From assembly GCF_934630535.1 (NCBI RefSeq), contig NZ_CAKTVU010000009.1, forward strand, positions 25,905 through 89,904: a stretch of 64,000 nucleotides of DNA, written 5' to 3'. Made by a program: the position numbers and the translations under genes. The stretch is from an uncultured Senegalimassilia sp. GTDB taxonomy: Bacteria; Actinomycetota; Coriobacteriia; Coriobacteriales; Eggerthellaceae. Below the pieces are notes generated by a model, which was not told the DNA's origin, did not search any database, and saw nothing but the letters and a program-made list of their open reading frames with translations. Numbering within the stretch: the stretch's first letter is position 1; each line of letters begins with the position of its first letter. Shown piece by piece: positions 61,554 through 64,000 of this stretch.

Positions 61554-62664
61554 CCATAACCTGAATATCCTTTACTCGAAGCTCGCCGAGTCCATCAGCA
61601 TAACCGACGCGATGGCCGATGCCGCAGAGCGCAGCTACAAATCCGTCGGGAGGCACCTAGACGACGATACCTCCCTCGGCGAGACCGACGTCTACACCCA
61701 GGGCTCGTTCGCGCTAGGAACAGTGATCAGGCCCATAAGCGGCGAGGACGAGGATTACGACATCGACCTGGTATGCGAGATGGAAGACGCGGCCTCTGCG
61801 CCAGCATCGCACATCAAGAAAGCCGTGGGGAGAAGCCTTAGAGGCTACCGAAAGGACACCGAGGACGAAGGCAAGAGATGCTGGACATTCCAATATGACA
61901 AGTTCCACATGGACGTGCTGCCCTGCTCGCCAGACATCACCCACTGCAGTGACGACACGGCGATCAGGCTCACCCACAAGAACCCGGACGGAAGCTATTC
62001 CGACAGGTACAGCAACCCGAAAGGCTACCGCGACTGGTTCATCGCCAAGGCCGGTCGCCCCTACGAGGTCGCGAGGTCGAGGGCATCGTCGACCATCTCC
62101 TGCTCGCTGGAAGAGGTTCCCGAGTACTCCGTCAAGTCGCCTCTGCAGCAAGCCGTCCAGATACTCAAGCACCATCGGAACATCATGTTCGCCGGCCGCG
62201 ACGATGCGCCGATATCGATAATCATCACAACGCTAGCCGCCCGCGCCTACAGAAACGAGCAGGGCACGTTCGACGCGATCCAGGGGATTCTGAGCCGCAT
62301 GGACCAATACGCGGAGTGCCGAAACGGCGTCTACCGCATCAAAAACCCGGTGGACGAATACGAGAACTTCGCCGACAAATGGAACGATTGCCCCGAGAAG
62401 GCAGCCGCGTTTCACGATTGGCTCGCAGCCGCGAGATCCGACCTCGTTGATACGGCGTTGAACACCAAGGGCATGGACAAGCTCAAGGAGCACCTGGGAA
62501 GCTGCATGGGAAATCGCCAGGCCAATGCCGCCTTCAAGGAGTTCGGCGGCACGCTAAAGAGCAAGCGGGAGAACGGCAAGCTCTTCGCCTCAGCGGCCGG
62601 CATCGCCCCTCTTGCGCTGCAGGGCGAGAAGGCAATCCCCAACCACACGTTCTTCGGTCTATGA
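61546..62664 (+). CDS. CBASS cyclic-oligonucleotide synthase (CD-NTase)
   Basis: 372 aa. Nucleotidyltransferase motif TQGSFALGTVIRP (Gly53-Ser54), DYDIDLVCEM (Asp72, Asp74) and the third Asp in FHMDVLPCSPD (Asp123): all catalytic residues are present. The helical C-terminal half carries PLQQAVQILKHHRNIMF. It makes the cyclic dinucleotide that activates Cap5 after phage infection. Product and clade cannot be told by eye; Cap5 partners usually make cGAMP-type molecules. Its C-terminal end (HTFFGL) is the likely site acted on by the E2-like protein encoded next. Confidence 0.92.
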   Translation: MTSHNLNILYSKLAESISITDAMADAAERSYKSVGRHLDDDTSLGETDVYTQGSFALGTVIRPISGEDEDYDIDLVCEMEDAASAPASHIKKAVGRSLRGYRKDTEDEGKRCWTFQYDKFHMDVLPCSPDITHCSDDTAIRLTHKNPDGSYSDRYSNPKGYRDWFIAKAGRPYEVARSRASSTISCSLEEVPEYSVKSPLQQAVQILKHHRNIMFAGRDDAPISIIITTLAARAYRNEQGTFDAIQGILSRMDQYAECRNGVYRIKNPVDEYENFADKWNDCPEKAAAFHDWLAAARSDLVDTALNTKGMDKLKEHLGSCMGNRQANAAFKEFGGTLKSKRENGKLFASAAGIAPLALQGEKAIPNHTFFGL

Positions 62665-63077
62665 GGCATGCGACGAGATCGCTGAGCATGGGGCAGCAAC
62701 TTTTCGCTTTAAAGCGCCGCTTCCCAAACTCGAGCGTAACGCACAGCAAAGGGAAACTGAACTGGAAGGCCACGCTCACCCCGACCGAAGGATGCGAGAC
62801 ATACGAGCTTCGGCTGACTTGGAGCAAGGGGAGATTCCCAGAAGTCTGGGCCAGAGCCGGGGCACTTGAGCGATGCGAAGACCTCGGCTCGATACCCCAC
62901 CAATTCGGATTTGATGAAAAGTCAAAGAGCGTGAAGCTTTGCCTCCAAAGGCGGGATTGGGACAGCGGACAGCTCATAGCCGACACGTATGTGCCGTGGG
63001 CCATGGAGTGGCTCGTCTTCTTCGAGCTTTGGTTGGCAACGGGAGAGTGGCTCGGTGGCGGCGAGCACGTCGAGTAG
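62661..63077 (+). CDS. E2-like protein of a short type II CBASS operon
   Basis: 138 aa, start overlapping the CD-NTase stop (ATGA). The C-terminal part VKLCLQRRDW, ADTYVPWAMEWLVFFELWLA and TGEWLGGGEH matches the small bacterial E2-like proteins found with CD-NTases, with the conserved Cys (Cys94) in the LCL motif as the catalytic residue. In short type II CBASS this protein alone, without the E1 and JAB parts, modifies the C-terminus of the CD-NTase and raises its activity. No Cap3-like protease follows. Confidence 0.8.
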   Translation: MRHATRSLSMGQQLFALKRRFPNSSVTHSKGKLNWKATLTPTEGCETYELRLTWSKGRFPEVWARAGALERCEDLGSIPHQFGFDEKSKSVKLCLQRRDWDSGQLIADTYVPWAMEWLVFFELWLATGEWLGGGEHVE

Positions 63078-63205
63078 TTGCACAATCGCCACTGCCCGCC
63101 TCGACATGGCGGAGATCAGGGCATCGGCGCCCGTCCCGCTCGGAGAGATAGACAGAGCGGTCGTAAGCGGCTGATGTAACTTTTGGCACCCTAGAACTTA
63201 CATCG

Positions 63206-63238
63206 AGCCCCGATCTCATAGCAAAATCGGGGCTTTTC
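63206..63238 (+). terminator. Terminator of the CBASS operon inside a wider palindrome
   Basis: AGCCCCGAT/ATCGGGGCT stem with an 11-nt loop followed by TTTT. It is enclosed by AACTTACAT (63196-63204) and ATGTAAGTT (63246-63254), so a longer stem-loop can form. Confidence 0.85.
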
Positions 63239-63754
63239 TCACCCACATGTAAGTTTGATGACGCATCTATCTGACAAGCAGCGCGCAGCGAGCATGCAGC
63301 GAGATCGTTCTCCCCGGCTATCATGTCAGCCCCGCTCATCGATGCGGGCGAGGCGAGGGCCGGCGCCATAGCAGCCCGACAAGCGCGCCTTCGGAAGAGC
63401 CCGTTACCGTAGATAATTGCAGGGGCTTCCTCGTCGGCAGGCGCTCAAGCCCGCCCCTCGTGGCATTTGAGCGTTTTGGGCGGATCATGCCCCGTCCAGT
63501 AAAAGGTCACGAGCGATTGCCGCCGATGCTTGATGGCAACGAACAGGCTGCGAAACCAGCGCTGCGCATTTTGTCCAACAAATGGCGAATCGCGCCTATA
63601 GGCAGAGGGGCGCCACGCCCAGGGACAGCGCCGCCTCCACAACCGGCCTCGACGGCAAGCTGGAGGGTCGGGCCGAGCCCGAAGACGGCTTTGCCCGCTC
63701 CGACGCGCCGAGGCGGTCAGGGCATCAACGCGGATGCCGTACGAGCATGCGCAG

Positions 63755-63802
63755 AGGGATGTCTGCTGTAGGCCGTGGGCCTACAGCAGACATCCCTTTT
63801 GT
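63755..63802 (+). terminator. Very strong hairpin next to the right 27-bp repeat
   Basis: Perfect 20-bp stem (AGGGATGTCTGCTGTAGGCC with 63778-63797), 3-nt loop, then TTTTGTC. The descending arm runs into the 27-bp repeat. No plus-strand gene ends nearby other than CBASS, which has its own terminator. Confidence 0.7.
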
Positions 63803-63817
63803 CAAGACGAAAAAACA
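63791..63817 (+). repeat. 27-bp direct repeat bounding the defence island, right copy
   Basis: Identical to 56365-56391. Sequences on both sides of the two copies differ, apart from the shared palindrome farther right. No gene is seen in 63078-64000. Confidence 0.85.
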
Positions 63818-63956
63818 AGATTACCTGCAGAAATGCTCCGACTAGATAGCCGAACTATCTGTTTCCTGGAGTTTGAACCTCCAGACTTTTGCAGCTCATT
63901 CCGACCGTCATCGACGATGAACCAGCTCCGAAAAGCTGCCTTCGAATCGGATAGAA

Positions 63957-63993
63957 AATCGTCCCATTGGGGCAGATTCCCAATGGGACGATT
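63957..63993. repeat. Duplicated palindrome, right copy
   Basis: AATCGTCCCATTGGG and complement around a 7-nt loop, matching 56572-56608 except in the loop. Confidence 0.8.
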
Positions 63994-64000
63994 CTTCGCA

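Noticed and set aside
63840..63915. Possible tRNA-Ser-like segment with GTTTGAACCTCC
   Set aside because: Cannot be folded into acceptor and anticodon arms; only a short CTGGAG/CTCCAG stem is present.

Overview
The window is GC-rich DNA that looks like it comes from an anaerobic gut actinobacterium of the Eggerthellaceae (Eggerthella/Gordonibacter/Slackia relatives). The reasons are a Tat-exported molybdopterin reductase with a membrane-anchored LuxR regulator, two Tat-lipoprotein flavin reductase plus multihaem cytochrome c pairs, large Ala-rich surface proteins with TGD-type cell-wall sorting tails, and compact genes often joined by ATGA overlaps. No rRNA, tRNA, CRISPR array or insertion sequence was recognised. 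The assignment is an inference from gene content, not from a marker gene.

Region by region. 1-6.4 kb: a catechol-dehydroxylase-like cluster (4Fe-4S subunit, Mo catalytic subunit, unknown protein with a duplicated domain), divergent from a 12-TM LuxR regulator, with a paired GTTAAC palindrome between them. 6.7-10.5 kb: SPFH protein, small membrane protein, FucO-type alcohol dehydrogenase and a remnant of a second copy of that gene. 11.2-18.9 kb: two paralogous flavin reductase/cytochrome c operons; the first is bracketed by direct copies of a ~300-bp repeat. Between them lie a TetR regulator and a TrmO with a long insertion. 19-20.4 kb: VapBC-like pair and a 60-aa acidic protein. 20.7-28.7 kb: an unrecognised operon (sigma/HhH-domain protein, ParB-like protein, SNF2 helicase) next to an orphan BrxA-like gene. 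29-35.7 kb: a giant surface protein interrupted by one in-frame TGA. 36-39.9 kb: nitroreductase, MaoC-type hydratase, and a 251-aa unknown flanked by inverted copies of a ~166-bp repeat.

40.5-52.7 kb is the most striking part. Two modules, each a ClpP-like peptidase followed by a VirD4/TraG-like ATPase without membrane segments, face each other. The plus-strand module continues into a repeat-bearing unknown and a PD-(D/E)XK-type protein. The minus-strand module continues, in one tightly packed operon, into a helicase-nuclease and an Argonaute-like protein that resemble the plasmid-eliminating DdmDE pair. No type IV secretion channel genes are present, so the ATPases are unlikely to be ordinary conjugation parts.

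52.8-64 kb: a CAP-domain/coiled-coil surface protein cut at its 5' end and joined to a fragment of a sugar transferase gene, then an island between two 27-bp direct repeats. The island holds a tandem RelB/DinJ-like pair, an RloAB-type ATPase/TOPRIM-like pair, and a CBASS operon (Cap5 HNH-SAVED effector, CD-NTase, E2-like protein). RloAB and CBASS are driven by overlapping back-to-back promoters whose -35 boxes form one palindrome. Overall the right-hand 24 kb reads as a defence region with at least three anti-phage/anti-plasmid systems.
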